A stretch of 64,000 nucleotides of DNA from Polaribacter dokdonensis (GTDB lineage Bacteria > Bacteroidota > Bacteroidia > Flavobacteriales > Flavobacteriaceae): positions 826,001-890,000 of the forward strand of contig NZ_CP101505.1 in NCBI RefSeq assembly GCF_024362345.1. The letters are read 5' to 3'. Below the pieces are notes generated by a model. The model was not told the DNA's origin. It did not search any database and saw only the letters and a list, made by a program, of their open reading frames with translations. Shown here in pieces: positions 8,954 to 18,114 of this stretch. A program made the position numbers and the translations under genes. Positions within the stretch are counted from its first letter, which is position 1; every line of letters starts with the position of its first letter.

Positions 8954-9883
8954 ATGAATAACGGAATTTACGCAAAATTTAAAACACCTAAAGGTGAAAT
9001 ATTAGTACAATTAGAGCATGAAAAAGCACCTGGGACTGTAGGTAACTTTGTTGCCTTAACAGAAGGTAATATGGATAATGCTGTAAAGCCTCAAGGAACT
9101 CCTTATTATGATGGTTTAAAATTTCATAGGGTAATTCCAGATTTTATGATTCAAGGTGGTTGTCCTCAAGGAACAGGTACAGGTAATCCTGGTTATAAAT
9201 TTGATGATGAATTTCACCCAGATTTAAAACACGATGCTCCTGGTAAATTAGCTATGGCTAATTCTGGACCAGCAACAAATGGAAGTCAATTTTACATTAC
9301 CCACGTACCTACCCCATGGTTAGATGGTAAGCATACTGTTTTTGGAACTGTTGTTGAAGGACAAGATGTTGTAGATGCAGTTGCTCAAGGAGATGAAATG
9401 ACTGTAGAGATTATTAAAGTTGGTGATGAAGCAGAAAACTTTAATGCAATTGAAGCTTTTAGAACGTTTGAAGGTGCCAGAGAAAAAAGAGAAGCAGCAG
9501 AAAAAGCAAAACAAAAAGAGTTGTTAGACTCTGTAGCTGCAGGTTATGATGAGACTGAAAGCGGTTTACGTTACAAAATTTTACAAAATGGAGAAGGTAA
9601 ACAGGCTACAAAAGGTGCAGGCGTTTCTGTACATTATAAAGGTCAATTACTAGATGGTACTGTGTTCGATTCATCTTATAAAAGAAAACAACCTATAGAT
9701 TTTAATGTTGGTGTTGGTCAAGTAATTTCTGGTTGGGATGAAGGAATTCAGTTATTAAAAGTAGGTGACAAAGCTCGTTTTGTAATACCATCTAACTTGG
9801 CTTATGGAGCACAAGGTGCAGGTGGTGTAATACCACCAAATGCAACATTAATTTTTGATGTAGAACTAATGGATGTGAAATAA
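8954..9883 (+). CDS. dual-family immunophilin: cyclophilin domain fused to FKBP domain
   Basis: One polypeptide with two unrelated prolyl isomerase domains. Residues about 1-160 are a cyclophilin ([42 protein letters not shown]), all with intact active-site residues. A charged coiled linker (about 165-195, [15 protein letters not shown]) leads to an FKBP domain (about 200-309: [52 protein letters not shown]). There is no signal peptide, so it is cytoplasmic. This matches the cyclophilin-FKBP fusions described in Flavobacterium johnsoniae and the FCBPs of apicomplexans. A strong terminator follows. Confidence 0.93.
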   Translation: MNNGIYAKFKTPKGEILVQLEHEKAPGTVGNFVALTEGNMDNAVKPQGTPYYDGLKFHRVIPDFMIQGGCPQGTGTGNPGYKFDDEFHPDLKHDAPGKLAMANSGPATNGSQFYITHVPTPWLDGKHTVFGTVVEGQDVVDAVAQGDEMTVEIIKVGDEAENFNAIEAFRTFEGAREKREAAEKAKQKELLDSVAAGYDETESGLRYKILQNGEGKQATKGAGVSVHYKGQLLDGTVFDSSYKRKQPIDFNVGVGQVISGWDEGIQLLKVGDKARFVIPSNLAYGAQGAGGVIPPNATLIFDVELMDVK

Positions 9884-9906
9884 TTTAGAAAATATTTTTA
9901 CACTTG

Positions 9907-9940
9907 AACTCCTTAAATCGACCATTTAAGGAGTTTTTTA
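9907..9940 (+). terminator. intrinsic terminator after the dual immunophilin gene
   Basis: A perfect 12-bp stem (9907-9918 with 9924-9935) with a CGACC loop and a trailing T run. It lies 24 nt after the stop codon. Confidence 0.9.
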
Positions 9941-9996
9941 TTTTTATAAATTATTTTTACCTATATTAGGGCATCTTTAATTAAGAACATGATACT

Positions 9997-10002
9997 CCCC
10001 CC
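9997..10002 (+). promoter_or_regulatory. CCCCCC tract in the leader of the first histidine kinase
   Basis: Six C ending exactly 5 nt before the ATG at 10008, the same spacing as the tract before the gene at 2387. It could be a target for the GGGGG-loop RNAs predicted at 56405-56995. The role is inferred. Confidence 0.3.
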
Positions 10003-10007
10003 ATATT

Positions 10008-11684
10008 ATGTCAAATAAACTTTCAATTTCCTTTAGGAAAGCAACATCTAGAACTGCTGTTCTATTTTCTCTTATATTTCTAAATGGATTTATTTTTTGC
10101 TATATCACTGGTATTACAACCTACAGAAATTATCTATTACTTTTTAGTGCTGTTTCATTTTCGGTTGTTTTTTTAACTAAATTAAAAAATACCTTAATAC
10201 CAAGAATAGTATTACTTGTTACACTTTATTTAGGCATCTTTTTTTATTCTTTAGTTTACGGAGCCAGTGGTTGTGTAGAAATATTCCTTTTAGTAATTGT
10301 AGGTATGGTTTTTGGAATGTTTTCTTATGAAAAAGAAAAATGGTACATATACTTTTTTGCAGTTATTACTTTGGTTATTTGGCTAACACTTTATTTAAAC
10401 GATTTTACGATATCAGGAATAGCTCAATTAACAGAAGCTGAAAGAAATTTTATCTATCTAGATGTAATGTTTTGCTTGTTACTTTCAGTGGTTATTCAAT
10501 TATACAATTACCATCGTTTAAACTATGAGTTTCATCAAAATATTAAAGAAATTCAAAAACAAGCATCAAAAGATGCAGAGGAAAAAACGAATTTCTTAAA
10601 CACAATGAGTCATGAAATTAGAACTCCTTTAAACGCTATTAACGGTTTATCCTATATTTTAAAAACAGAAAATCCTGAAGATCATCAAATTAATTACATC
10701 AATTCTATAGAATATTCTGGAAAGAACCTTATGAACATGCTAAATAATTATTTAGAGTTTAGTAAGTATCAAGGAGATATGATTGAGTTAGAAATAAGAT
10801 CATGTACCATACAAGAAATCATTAAAGAATTAGCCATTCAATATGAAGTTGAATGCGAAAATAAAGGGATTCTATTTGAATTAAATCTAGATGAAGACAT
10901 TCCTGATGTGCAGTTAGATGAAGATAAATTCATTAGAGTAATAGACAATTTAATGTCTAATGCTATCAAGTTTACAAAAAACGGTTTAATTTCTTTAAGC
11001 GTAAAAGAAAAAACTCAGAATACCAATACCTCTGAAATAGAGATTATTGTAAAAGATTCTGGACTAGGAATATCTAGCACAAAACAACACCTAATCTTAG
11101 ATAAGAACGACTATATCTACTCTTTAATTAAAAATGATAATAAAATTGGCCTTGGGTTACCTATTGTAAAACACATTTTAGAGTTAATGAATAGTAAACT
11201 ATCTATAAAAAGCAAACTTGGTTTAGGTAGCTTATTTCAATTTACACTTGAGCTACAAAAATCATCTTTAGAAGTAGACGAAAATGAAGCTTTAGAAAAG
11301 GAAAATAAATTAAAAATTATAGGAAGAAGAGTACTGATTGTAGATGATAACAATCTAAACATTTTAGTTGCTCAAAAATTTCTGGAGAAAGAAGAGTTGA
11401 TTGTAGATTCTGCAAATAATGGTTTGGAAGCTGTAGATAAAATGAAAGCAAAAGATTTTGATTTGGTTTTAATGGATATTCATATGCCAAAATTAAATGG
11501 ATTTAAAGCCACAGAAAAAATCAGGAAATTTAATACTAAAACACCAATATATGCAATGTCTGGTTCTGTTTTAGATGACATTAAAGAGGAGTTGCAATAT
11601 TATGGTTTGAATGGTTTAATTACCAAACCCTTTAAACCAAGTGAGCTTATAGAAACCTTAAAAAACAATATAGGCTATGAATAA
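10008..11684 (+). CDS. membrane hybrid histidine kinase 1 (intact His, divergent ATP lid)
   Basis: It has six hydrophobic helices over about residues 15-180 with no periplasmic domain, then HisKA with the phospho-acceptor H202 in MSHEIRTPLN, HATPase_c (N-box NLMSNAIKFT, G1 DSGLGIS, G2 GLGLPIVK) and a receiver with D490 in LVLMDIHMP and a conserved Lys in TKPFKP. The stretch between G1 and G2 has lost the F-box and GGTG motif seen in its three paralogs, so ATP binding may be impaired. It has no DNA-binding output domain. It overlaps the next kinase by 8 nt (ATG inside its 3' end), so the two are coupled. A C6 tract precedes the ATG. Confidence 0.93.
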   Translation: MSNKLSISFRKATSRTAVLFSLIFLNGFIFCYITGITTYRNYLLLFSAVSFSVVFLTKLKNTLIPRIVLLVTLYLGIFFYSLVYGASGCVEIFLLVIVGMVFGMFSYEKEKWYIYFFAVITLVIWLTLYLNDFTISGIAQLTEAERNFIYLDVMFCLLLSVVIQLYNYHRLNYEFHQNIKEIQKQASKDAEEKTNFLNTMSHEIRTPLNAINGLSYILKTENPEDHQINYINSIEYSGKNLMNMLNNYLEFSKYQGDMIELEIRSCTIQEIIKELAIQYEVECENKGILFELNLDEDIPDVQLDEDKFIRVIDNLMSNAIKFTKNGLISLSVKEKTQNTNTSEIEIIVKDSGLGISSTKQHLILDKNDYIYSLIKNDNKIGLGLPIVKHILELMNSKLSIKSKLGLGSLFQFTLELQKSSLEVDENEALEKENKLKIIGRRVLIVDDNNLNILVAQKFLEKEELIVDSANNGLEAVDKMKAKDFDLVLMDIHMPKLNGFKATEKIRKFNTKTPIYAMSGSVLDDIKEELQYYGLNGLITKPFKPSELIETLKNNIGYE

Positions 11685-13380
11685 TATTTTAGGAACAAGA
11701 ATATCTACAAGAAGATTCGATTTGCTAAAAGCCTATTTGTATATAGGTACAGCCATAGCTAGTTCATTTTGGTTAGTTAGTTTTTATATAGATAGCTACT
11801 ACCTTCGTTTTCTATTTACCATATGTGTTGCACTCTGTTTTACATCTTTATATTTTCTATATAGAAAACCTAAAGTTGCTAGAATGATTTTTGTTATTGA
11901 TTATTTTATTACAGTGATAGTATGTACACCATTAATTGGTAAAGAAGGTATGTTCGATATTTTTTACGGGTTTTATTTTCTGTTAATCACTCTTTTATTT
12001 TCTTTTAGAAAAGAAAAAAAACATATCATATTTTTCTTTGTAATAACAAGCATAGCTTGGGTTTCTCTAATTGCTTGGAATTATGTTGGTCTAAACCTTG
12101 CTGAGATTGCACCAGAAAATGCTTCTAAGTACTTCTACCCTATTACGTTTTTAGGAAATTTTATTTTCTTATCCTCTACACTAGTTTCTTTTTCTCAAAA
12201 AAATTCAAGGTATTCCAAGATTGTAAATGATAAAAAAAATGAAGCTCTAAAAATTTTAAAATTAAAAAACATATTCTTGAATGCGATCAATGAGGAAATT
12301 AGAGAACCTTTAAATTCTATTATTGGCTTAACACACATTTTAAAAGAGAATAATCCAAGAAAAGATCAAGAAGAATACTTAAAATCGTTAAACTCTTCTG
12401 GTGTAAGTTTATTAGAGTTATTTACTAATGTAATAAATATAAATACCTTAGAATCTAAGAAGGTTAGTCTTAATAATTCATCTACAGATTTAAACGCATT
12501 AATTGCTAATATTGTACAAATACACAAAACAGCTTGTGGCCAAAAAAATGTAAATCTAACTGCGAAAATAAATCCTAAATTTCCAAAGATTTTAATTGAT
12601 CATGTTAGATATCAACAAATTCTAAATAATCTTGTTTCTAATGCAGTAAAGTTTACAAATGAAGGTGCAATCTCTATCAAAATAAAAATAAAGAAAAAAA
12701 CAAAAAACACAATCACCTTTTCTACAAATGTTATAGACTCAGGTATTGGAATTTCTAAAGATAAATTAGGATTAATTTGGCAAAATTTCACACAGGCTTC
12801 TAACTCAACTTCTAGGCTTTATGGAGGTTCTGGCTTAGGTTTACCTATTGTAAAAAATATAATTAAAAGTATGGGTGGCGAAATTCAGGTAGAAAGTACA
12901 CCAAATAAAGGTTCTCATTTCTATTTTGATATTACTGCCAATTTAGATAAGCCTAAGAAATTAAGAATAAGAAAAAATAAGAAGGCCAAAAAATCGAATG
13001 CAATAGCTTCTCAAGAAATAACCAACAAGAGAATATTAGTTACAGATGATAACAAAATTAATATTCTGGTTCTTAAAAAAATATTGGAAAAAGAAAATGC
13101 AATTGTAGAAGAGGCTTACAATGGATTAGAAGCTGTAGAAGCAGCAAAAGCCATTAAGTACGACTTAATTATTATGGATTTGAATATGCCAATTATGAGT
13201 GGAGAAAAAGCCATAGAAAACATTAGAAAGTTTAACAAAAATATTCCTATAATAATTATTACAGCCTCTAACAGTTTTAATTTAGAAGATTTTAAAAATC
13301 AGAATATTAGCTATACTATTCGTAAACCATTTGTTCCTAAAGATTTACTACAAAATGTAAAAAAAGCAATTTTATCTTAA
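11677..13380 (+). CDS. membrane hybrid histidine kinase 2 lacking the phospho-acceptor histidine
   Basis: Same architecture as its neighbours: about six membrane helices (residues 15-180), HisKA-like, HATPase_c and a receiver. In the H-box the usual SHEIRTPLN reads NEEIREPLN, so Glu206 (codon GAG at 12292-12294) replaces the phosphorylated His and Glu also replaces the Thr. The ATPase motifs are intact (N-box NNLVSNAVKFT, G1 DSGIGIS, F-box WQNFTQAS, G2 GGSGLGLPIVK) and the receiver keeps D501 in IIMDLNMP. It therefore cannot autophosphorylate in the normal way. It may phosphorylate kinase 1 in trans or act as a regulator. The reading frame is undamaged, so this is not a simple pseudogene. Confidence 0.93.
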   Translation: MNNILGTRISTRRFDLLKAYLYIGTAIASSFWLVSFYIDSYYLRFLFTICVALCFTSLYFLYRKPKVARMIFVIDYFITVIVCTPLIGKEGMFDIFYGFYFLLITLLFSFRKEKKHIIFFFVITSIAWVSLIAWNYVGLNLAEIAPENASKYFYPITFLGNFIFLSSTLVSFSQKNSRYSKIVNDKKNEALKILKLKNIFLNAINEEIREPLNSIIGLTHILKENNPRKDQEEYLKSLNSSGVSLLELFTNVININTLESKKVSLNNSSTDLNALIANIVQIHKTACGQKNVNLTAKINPKFPKILIDHVRYQQILNNLVSNAVKFTNEGAISIKIKIKKKTKNTITFSTNVIDSGIGISKDKLGLIWQNFTQASNSTSRLYGGSGLGLPIVKNIIKSMGGEIQVESTPNKGSHFYFDITANLDKPKKLRIRKNKKAKKSNAIASQEITNKRILVTDDNKINILVLKKILEKENAIVEEAYNGLEAVEAAKAIKYDLIIMDLNMPIMSGEKAIENIRKFNKNIPIIIITASNSFNLEDFKNQNISYTIRKPFVPKDLLQNVKKAILS

Positions 13381-13460
13381 GTATGATTTTGTAACAATAT
13401 TATTCAAAAATTGGCTAATCAAACAATTACATAAATTATTAGTTCTTTTTTAGATTTTTT

Positions 13461-13472
13461 GTTAAATTTAAC
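13461..13472. promoter_or_regulatory. 12-bp palindrome upstream of kinase 3
   Basis: GTTAAATTTAAC is a perfect palindrome in the 144-nt gap between kinase 2 and kinase 3, about 50 nt before the ATG. It could be an operator. An AT-rich palindrome of this size can also arise by chance. Confidence 0.2.
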
Positions 13473-13524
13473 CAACCCAACAATTATCATTAGTCACCTG
13501 ATTAATGTAGCGTAAATATAATCA

Positions 13525-15213
13525 ATGTCAAATACCAGAAAAAAGATTCAATCTAAGCGACTTATTCGCAATTTATATAGATTGAGTATGTTTGCTGCAG
13601 TTTTTGGAGTTTTAGGTTTCATTTTTGGTCTTTACTTAGATTTAGAATATTTAGCTCTTTATCATCTTGTAAGTGCATTTGCCTATTTAGCAACTGCATT
13701 ATTGGCTAAAAAACAACAGCTATTAATAGCAAGAGTTATATTTTTTCTATTTATTAATTTAGGTATAGCTGTTACCTCTTCTTTTATTGGCAAACCTGGT
13801 AGTGTAGAGTATTTATTTATGAATGCTATTGCACTTCCTTTTATGATGTTCTCTTTTAAGAAAGAAAAGAGATTTGTCTATTTTTTTGCTATTCTTTCAG
13901 CAGTTTTATGGGTTATTTTAAATGCCACAGATTTTAATTTATTTACAACTAATCATTTAGATCCATCAGTTGCTGCCAACTTAATATATCCTGTTTCTTG
14001 CATAACATTAGTTGTATTTGTGTTTTCGCAAATGCAATATTTTTCTAAAACTAACATTAAACATTATTCTAAGATTTACTCCAAAAGAGAATACGCTTTA
14101 GAAGCTTCTGAGGCTAAATCTAAGTTTTTAAGCACCATGAGTCATGAAATTAGAACTCCTTTAAATGCGGTTATTGGCTTGTCTCATATTTTAAATGACA
14201 ATAATCCAAGAGAAGATCAAAAAGAGAATATTGAAGCTTTAAATTATTCAGGTAAACTATTACTTAATTTACTTAACAATGTATTAGATTTCAGTAAAAT
14301 GCAATCTACTGATATCCATTTAGATAAAATTCCTACAAATATTGAAGCAGCCGTTAAACAATTAAAGAAAATTCATCAACCTTCTTGTGATAGAAAAAAC
14401 ATTAAACTCGATGTTAAAATTGATAGTAACTTACCTTTAGTTCTTATAGATGTAGTTCGTTTTAACCAAGTATTAAATAATCTGCTTTCTAACGCAATTA
14501 AATTTACTCATCAAGGAAAAGTAAGTTTAATCATAAAAAGAAAAAAGTCAATAGTAAATGAAATTATTCTTCATGTAGAAGTTAGAGATACAGGAATTGG
14601 AATACCAAAAATTAAGCAGACAAGTATTTGGGAAGCATTTACACAGGCTTCTAGCTCAACAACAAGAATTTATGGAGGTACAGGTTTAGGCTTACCTATT
14701 GTGAAGAGTATTTTAAATGCAATGGATTCTAAAATCAAGATTTTAAGTAAAGTTGGTAAAGGAAGTAGATTTATTTTTGATTTAAAATTAGATAGTGCAG
14801 AAGAAACAGATATCGTTACAGGCAATGATAAAAAAGAGTTTGATTTTGAAGGCAAAAAAGTATTATTGGTAGATGATAATTTAATTAATGTAATGGTTGG
14901 TAAGCAAATTTTAGAAAAAGCAAAATTATCTGTTGCTGTTGCTAATGATGGTTTACAGGCCGTAAATCAAATGAAAGAAAATCATTTTGATATTGTACTT
15001 ATGGACATTCAAATGCCAATAATGAATGGATATACAGCTACTGAAGAAATTAGAAAATTTAATTCAACCACGCCAATTTTAGCTTTATCTGCAGCTGTTT
15101 TTATGGAAATAAAAGATAAGGTTCGTAATTGTGGTATGAATGGTTATGTATTTAAACCATTTAACCCAGAAGATTTATTAAAAGAAATAGAAAAATTCAC
15201 CAAAGATGTTTAA
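13525..15213 (+). CDS. membrane hybrid histidine kinase 3
   Basis: It has six hydrophobic N-terminal helices (about residues 20-185), then HisKA with H207 in MSHEIRTPLNAVIGLSHIL, a full HATPase_c (NNLLSNAIKFT, DTGIGIP, WEAFTQAS, GGTGLGLPIVK) and a receiver with acidic pocket VDD, D494 in VLMDIQMP and a Lys in FKPF. All catalytic residues are present. There is no sensory PAS, GAF or periplasmic domain, so sensing must occur in the membrane or through the helices. The 8-nt overlap with kinase 4 repeats the arrangement of kinases 1 and 2. The phosphoryl group must pass to an Hpt or response regulator encoded elsewhere. Confidence 0.95.
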   Translation: MSNTRKKIQSKRLIRNLYRLSMFAAVFGVLGFIFGLYLDLEYLALYHLVSAFAYLATALLAKKQQLLIARVIFFLFINLGIAVTSSFIGKPGSVEYLFMNAIALPFMMFSFKKEKRFVYFFAILSAVLWVILNATDFNLFTTNHLDPSVAANLIYPVSCITLVVFVFSQMQYFSKTNIKHYSKIYSKREYALEASEAKSKFLSTMSHEIRTPLNAVIGLSHILNDNNPREDQKENIEALNYSGKLLLNLLNNVLDFSKMQSTDIHLDKIPTNIEAAVKQLKKIHQPSCDRKNIKLDVKIDSNLPLVLIDVVRFNQVLNNLLSNAIKFTHQGKVSLIIKRKKSIVNEIILHVEVRDTGIGIPKIKQTSIWEAFTQASSSTTRIYGGTGLGLPIVKSILNAMDSKIKILSKVGKGSRFIFDLKLDSAEETDIVTGNDKKEFDFEGKKVLLVDDNLINVMVGKQILEKAKLSVAVANDGLQAVNQMKENHFDIVLMDIQMPIMNGYTATEEIRKFNSTTPILALSAAVFMEIKDKVRNCGMNGYVFKPFNPEDLLKEIEKFTKDV

Positions 15214-16891
15214 TTACAAAGGACATAAAACATCACAGAGAAGAATAAACATGATATATACCATGTGCAATGTTGGTATGTTATCCTCTTTATTTTTTGC
15301 TGCATTTTCATATTTTATAGATGGCTATGGTATTTCTTTGTTTTTAATTTTTTTAGCAGCTGTTTATTTATTTGCTGCAAGTATTACTAAAATTAAACCA
15401 ACAACAGCTAGGCTTATCTTTATTACCGCCTTTAATTTAAGTGTGGCTATAATAGCTTCCTATTTTGGTAAAGGTGCTAGTTTCGAGTTAATTTTGATGT
15501 ATGCAATTGGGCTATCATTTATACTATACAGTTATAGAAGAGAAAAAGAATTGGTAATTGCCTTCTCTATTCTACCAGTAATTCTTTGGATTACCTTATT
15601 CTTTACCGACTTTGAATTATTCAAAAATACCTCTGTAAATCCAGATACTATTAGAAATGTAATTTATCCAATTTCTATATTAACCACCTTAGCCTTAGTA
15701 TCATTTCAGTTAGGTTATTATGTTTACTTAACAGTTGGTTTTAATAAAGGTATTCACAATAAAAAGCAAGAAGCTATAAACGCTTCAAATGCCAAAACTA
15801 ATTTCTTAAGTACTATGAGTCATGAAATTAGAACACCTTTAAATGCTGTAATTGGACTGTCTCATATATTAGGAAGCAATAATCCAAGAGAAGATCAAAA
15901 GCAAAATATTGAGGCATTGAACTACTCAGGAAAAATACTATTAAACCTACTAAACAATGTTTTAGATTTTAGTAAAATGCAATCTTCAACAATAGAATTA
16001 GATCATGTACCAACTGATTTAACCTCTGCTTTAAATCAAATTAAAAAGATTCACGAAACAAGTTGTATTCAAAAAGAAATTACAATGCATCTTTTTATAG
16101 ATGATGAAATACCTATTGTTTGGTTAGATATTGTAAGATACAATCAGGTAATTAATAACCTAGTAACAAACGCCATTAAGTTTACAAAAAATGGCTCTGT
16201 TACTCTTAGAATTAAAAAAGAAGAAATAAACGATACTAAAGTAAAAATTCTTACTGAAGTTATAGATACAGGTATTGGTATTCCAAAAGACAAACATGAT
16301 ACAATTTGGGAAGCATTTACGCAAGCATCTACAAGTACAAATCGTTTGTATGGAGGCACAGGTTTAGGTTTACCAATTGTAAAAAATATTGTTGAAGCTA
16401 TGGGTTCTACTATTCATATTGATAGTGAAATTGGTAAAGGAAGTAGATTTCATTTCGAAATAATTTCTAAAATAGCGTCTACAAAAGATTTAGAAGAAAG
16501 CAATAAAGTAAGCTCTTATAGCTTTGATAAAAATAGAATTCTTTTGGTAGAAGACAATCAAATAAATATCATGGTTTGTAAACAAATTCTAGAAAAAGAA
16601 AATCTTATTGTAGAAACTGCATTAAATGGTTTAGAAGCTGTAAATATGATTAAAGAAAATTCCTATGATTTAGTATTAATGGATATTCAGATGCCAATAA
16701 TGGATGGTTATACTGCAGCTACAGAAATTAGAAAATTTAACAAAACAACACCTATTTTAGCGCTTTCTGCCTCTGTGTTTATGCAGGTAAAAGATAGAAT
16801 TCATAAAAGTGGAATGAATGGTTTTATCTTTAAACCATTTGATCCAGAAGACCTACTAAACCAAATACAACAAAATATAAATCCAACTTAA
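15206..16891 (+). CDS. membrane hybrid histidine kinase 4
   Basis: The closest paralog of kinase 3 in both HisKA and receiver. H206 is in MSHEIRTPLN, and the ATPase boxes are complete (NNLVTNAIKFT, DTGIGIP, WEAFTQAS, GGTGLGLPIVK). The receiver has D493 in LVLMDIQMP and the terminal FKPF. It has six N-terminal membrane helices with a GKG-containing loop (YFGKGASFE) corresponding to GKPGS/GKEGM in the paralogs, a candidate conserved sensor loop. It is the last gene of the array; 16892-16968 is intergenic with only a weak hairpin. It has no output domain. Confidence 0.95.
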   Translation: MFNYKGHKTSQRRINMIYTMCNVGMLSSLFFAAFSYFIDGYGISLFLIFLAAVYLFAASITKIKPTTARLIFITAFNLSVAIIASYFGKGASFELILMYAIGLSFILYSYRREKELVIAFSILPVILWITLFFTDFELFKNTSVNPDTIRNVIYPISILTTLALVSFQLGYYVYLTVGFNKGIHNKKQEAINASNAKTNFLSTMSHEIRTPLNAVIGLSHILGSNNPREDQKQNIEALNYSGKILLNLLNNVLDFSKMQSSTIELDHVPTDLTSALNQIKKIHETSCIQKEITMHLFIDDEIPIVWLDIVRYNQVINNLVTNAIKFTKNGSVTLRIKKEEINDTKVKILTEVIDTGIGIPKDKHDTIWEAFTQASTSTNRLYGGTGLGLPIVKNIVEAMGSTIHIDSEIGKGSRFHFEIISKIASTKDLEESNKVSSYSFDKNRILLVEDNQINIMVCKQILEKENLIVETALNGLEAVNMIKENSYDLVLMDIQMPIMDGYTAATEIRKFNKTTPILALSASVFMQVKDRIHKSGMNGFIFKPFDPEDLLNQIQQNINPT

Positions 16892-16954
16892 AAAAAAACG
16901 CTTTAGAGCTACTTTTTTTACAAATAAAGTACATCTATATTCTTTAATTATATT

Positions 16955-16962
16955 TATTTTTG
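16955..16962 (+). promoter_or_regulatory. -7 box (TATTTTTG) in front of egtB
   Basis: A match to TAnnTTTG ending 6 nt before the ATG at 16969. It covers an in-frame TTG at 16960, which argues that the TTG is not the start. The leader would be extremely short. No good -33 TTG was found. Confidence 0.45.
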
Positions 16963-16968
16963 AGTCAG

Positions 16969-18114
16969 ATGATAAATATTATTAAGAATTATAAGAGTGT
17001 TCGAAATCACACAGAATACCTCTGTAGCTTTTTAGAATTAGAAGATTTTACACCTCAATCTGCAGCATTTGCAAGCCCTCCAAAATGGCATATAGCTCAT
17101 ACTACTTGGTTTTTTGAACAAATGATTTTATTGAAGTATGATAAAAATTATACTGTATATAATAAAGAGTTCTCCTATTTATTTAATAGCTATTACAATA
17201 CAATAGGTAAAAGAATTGCAAGACATGAAAGAGGTTTACTCACAAGACCATCCGTTAAAGAAGTTTTGGATTACAGAAAGTATGTAGATGAAAAAATGCT
17301 AAGTTTACTGAGTAAAGAAATTAAAGAGGTCAATACACTTACAATACTAGGTTTAAATCACGAGCAACAGCATCAGGAATTATTGTTAACCGATTTAAAA
17401 TATACATTTTCTAAAAATCCATTATACCCAGTTTACAAAAATGAAAATTATGTAAATGACACAAATTCTCATGAAGGTTGGCTAGAAATAAAAGAAGGAA
17501 TTTATGAAATTGGTCATAATTCTGATACCTTTTGTTTTGATAATGAATTAGGCAAACATCGCGTTTTTTTAGAACCTTTTAAAATCTCTAAAAGTCTAGT
17601 AACCAATAAAGAATACTTAGAATTCGTAAAAGATAATGGTTATAAAAACTCAAAATATTGGTTAGATGATGGCTGGCATTGGTTGCAAGAAAATAAAATT
17701 AGTAAACCTTTATATTGGGAACATATAAATGATGTTTGGTATCAATATACGTTATCTGGTTTGATAAAACTAGATGACAATGCAATTGCTTGTCACCTAT
17801 CATTTTATGAAGCATCAGCATTTGCTTTTTGGAAAGGAATGCGTTTACCTACAGAATTTGAGTGGGAAACAGCTGCTAATAATTTAAATTGGGGACAAAG
17901 ATGGGAATGGACGAATTCTGCCTATTTGCCTTACCCAAATTTTAAAATAAGTGATGGAGCTGTTGGAGAATACAATGGAAAATTTATGATAAACACCATG
18001 GTTTTAAGAGGTGCTTCTAGTGCAACCTCAAAAAATCATAGTAGAACTACCTACAGAAACTTTTTTGCCCCAAATACTCAGTGGCAATTTACAGGAATAA
18101 GATTGGCTAAATAA
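16969..18114 (+). CDS. egtB: ergothioneine biosynthesis sulfoxide synthase EgtB
   Basis: A non-haem iron enzyme that joins trimethyl-histidine with a thiol donor and O2 to give a sulfoxide. It has an N-terminal DinB-like domain with iron ligands in PPKWHIAHT (H44) and the HX3HXE motif NHEQQHQE (H131, H135, E137), and a C-terminal formylglycine-generating-enzyme-like domain (RLPTEFEWETAA, TGIRLAK). I chose the ATG at 16969 because the upstream TTG lies in a -7 box. The 381-residue length is like other stand-alone EgtB proteins and much shorter than OvoA. egtD follows with no gap. Confidence 0.95.
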   Translation: MINIIKNYKSVRNHTEYLCSFLELEDFTPQSAAFASPPKWHIAHTTWFFEQMILLKYDKNYTVYNKEFSYLFNSYYNTIGKRIARHERGLLTRPSVKEVLDYRKYVDEKMLSLLSKEIKEVNTLTILGLNHEQQHQELLLTDLKYTFSKNPLYPVYKNENYVNDTNSHEGWLEIKEGIYEIGHNSDTFCFDNELGKHRVFLEPFKISKSLVTNKEYLEFVKDNGYKNSKYWLDDGWHWLQENKISKPLYWEHINDVWYQYTLSGLIKLDDNAIACHLSFYEASAFAFWKGMRLPTEFEWETAANNLNWGQRWEWTNSAYLPYPNFKISDGAVGEYNGKFMINTMVLRGASSATSKNHSRTTYRNFFAPNTQWQFTGIRLAK

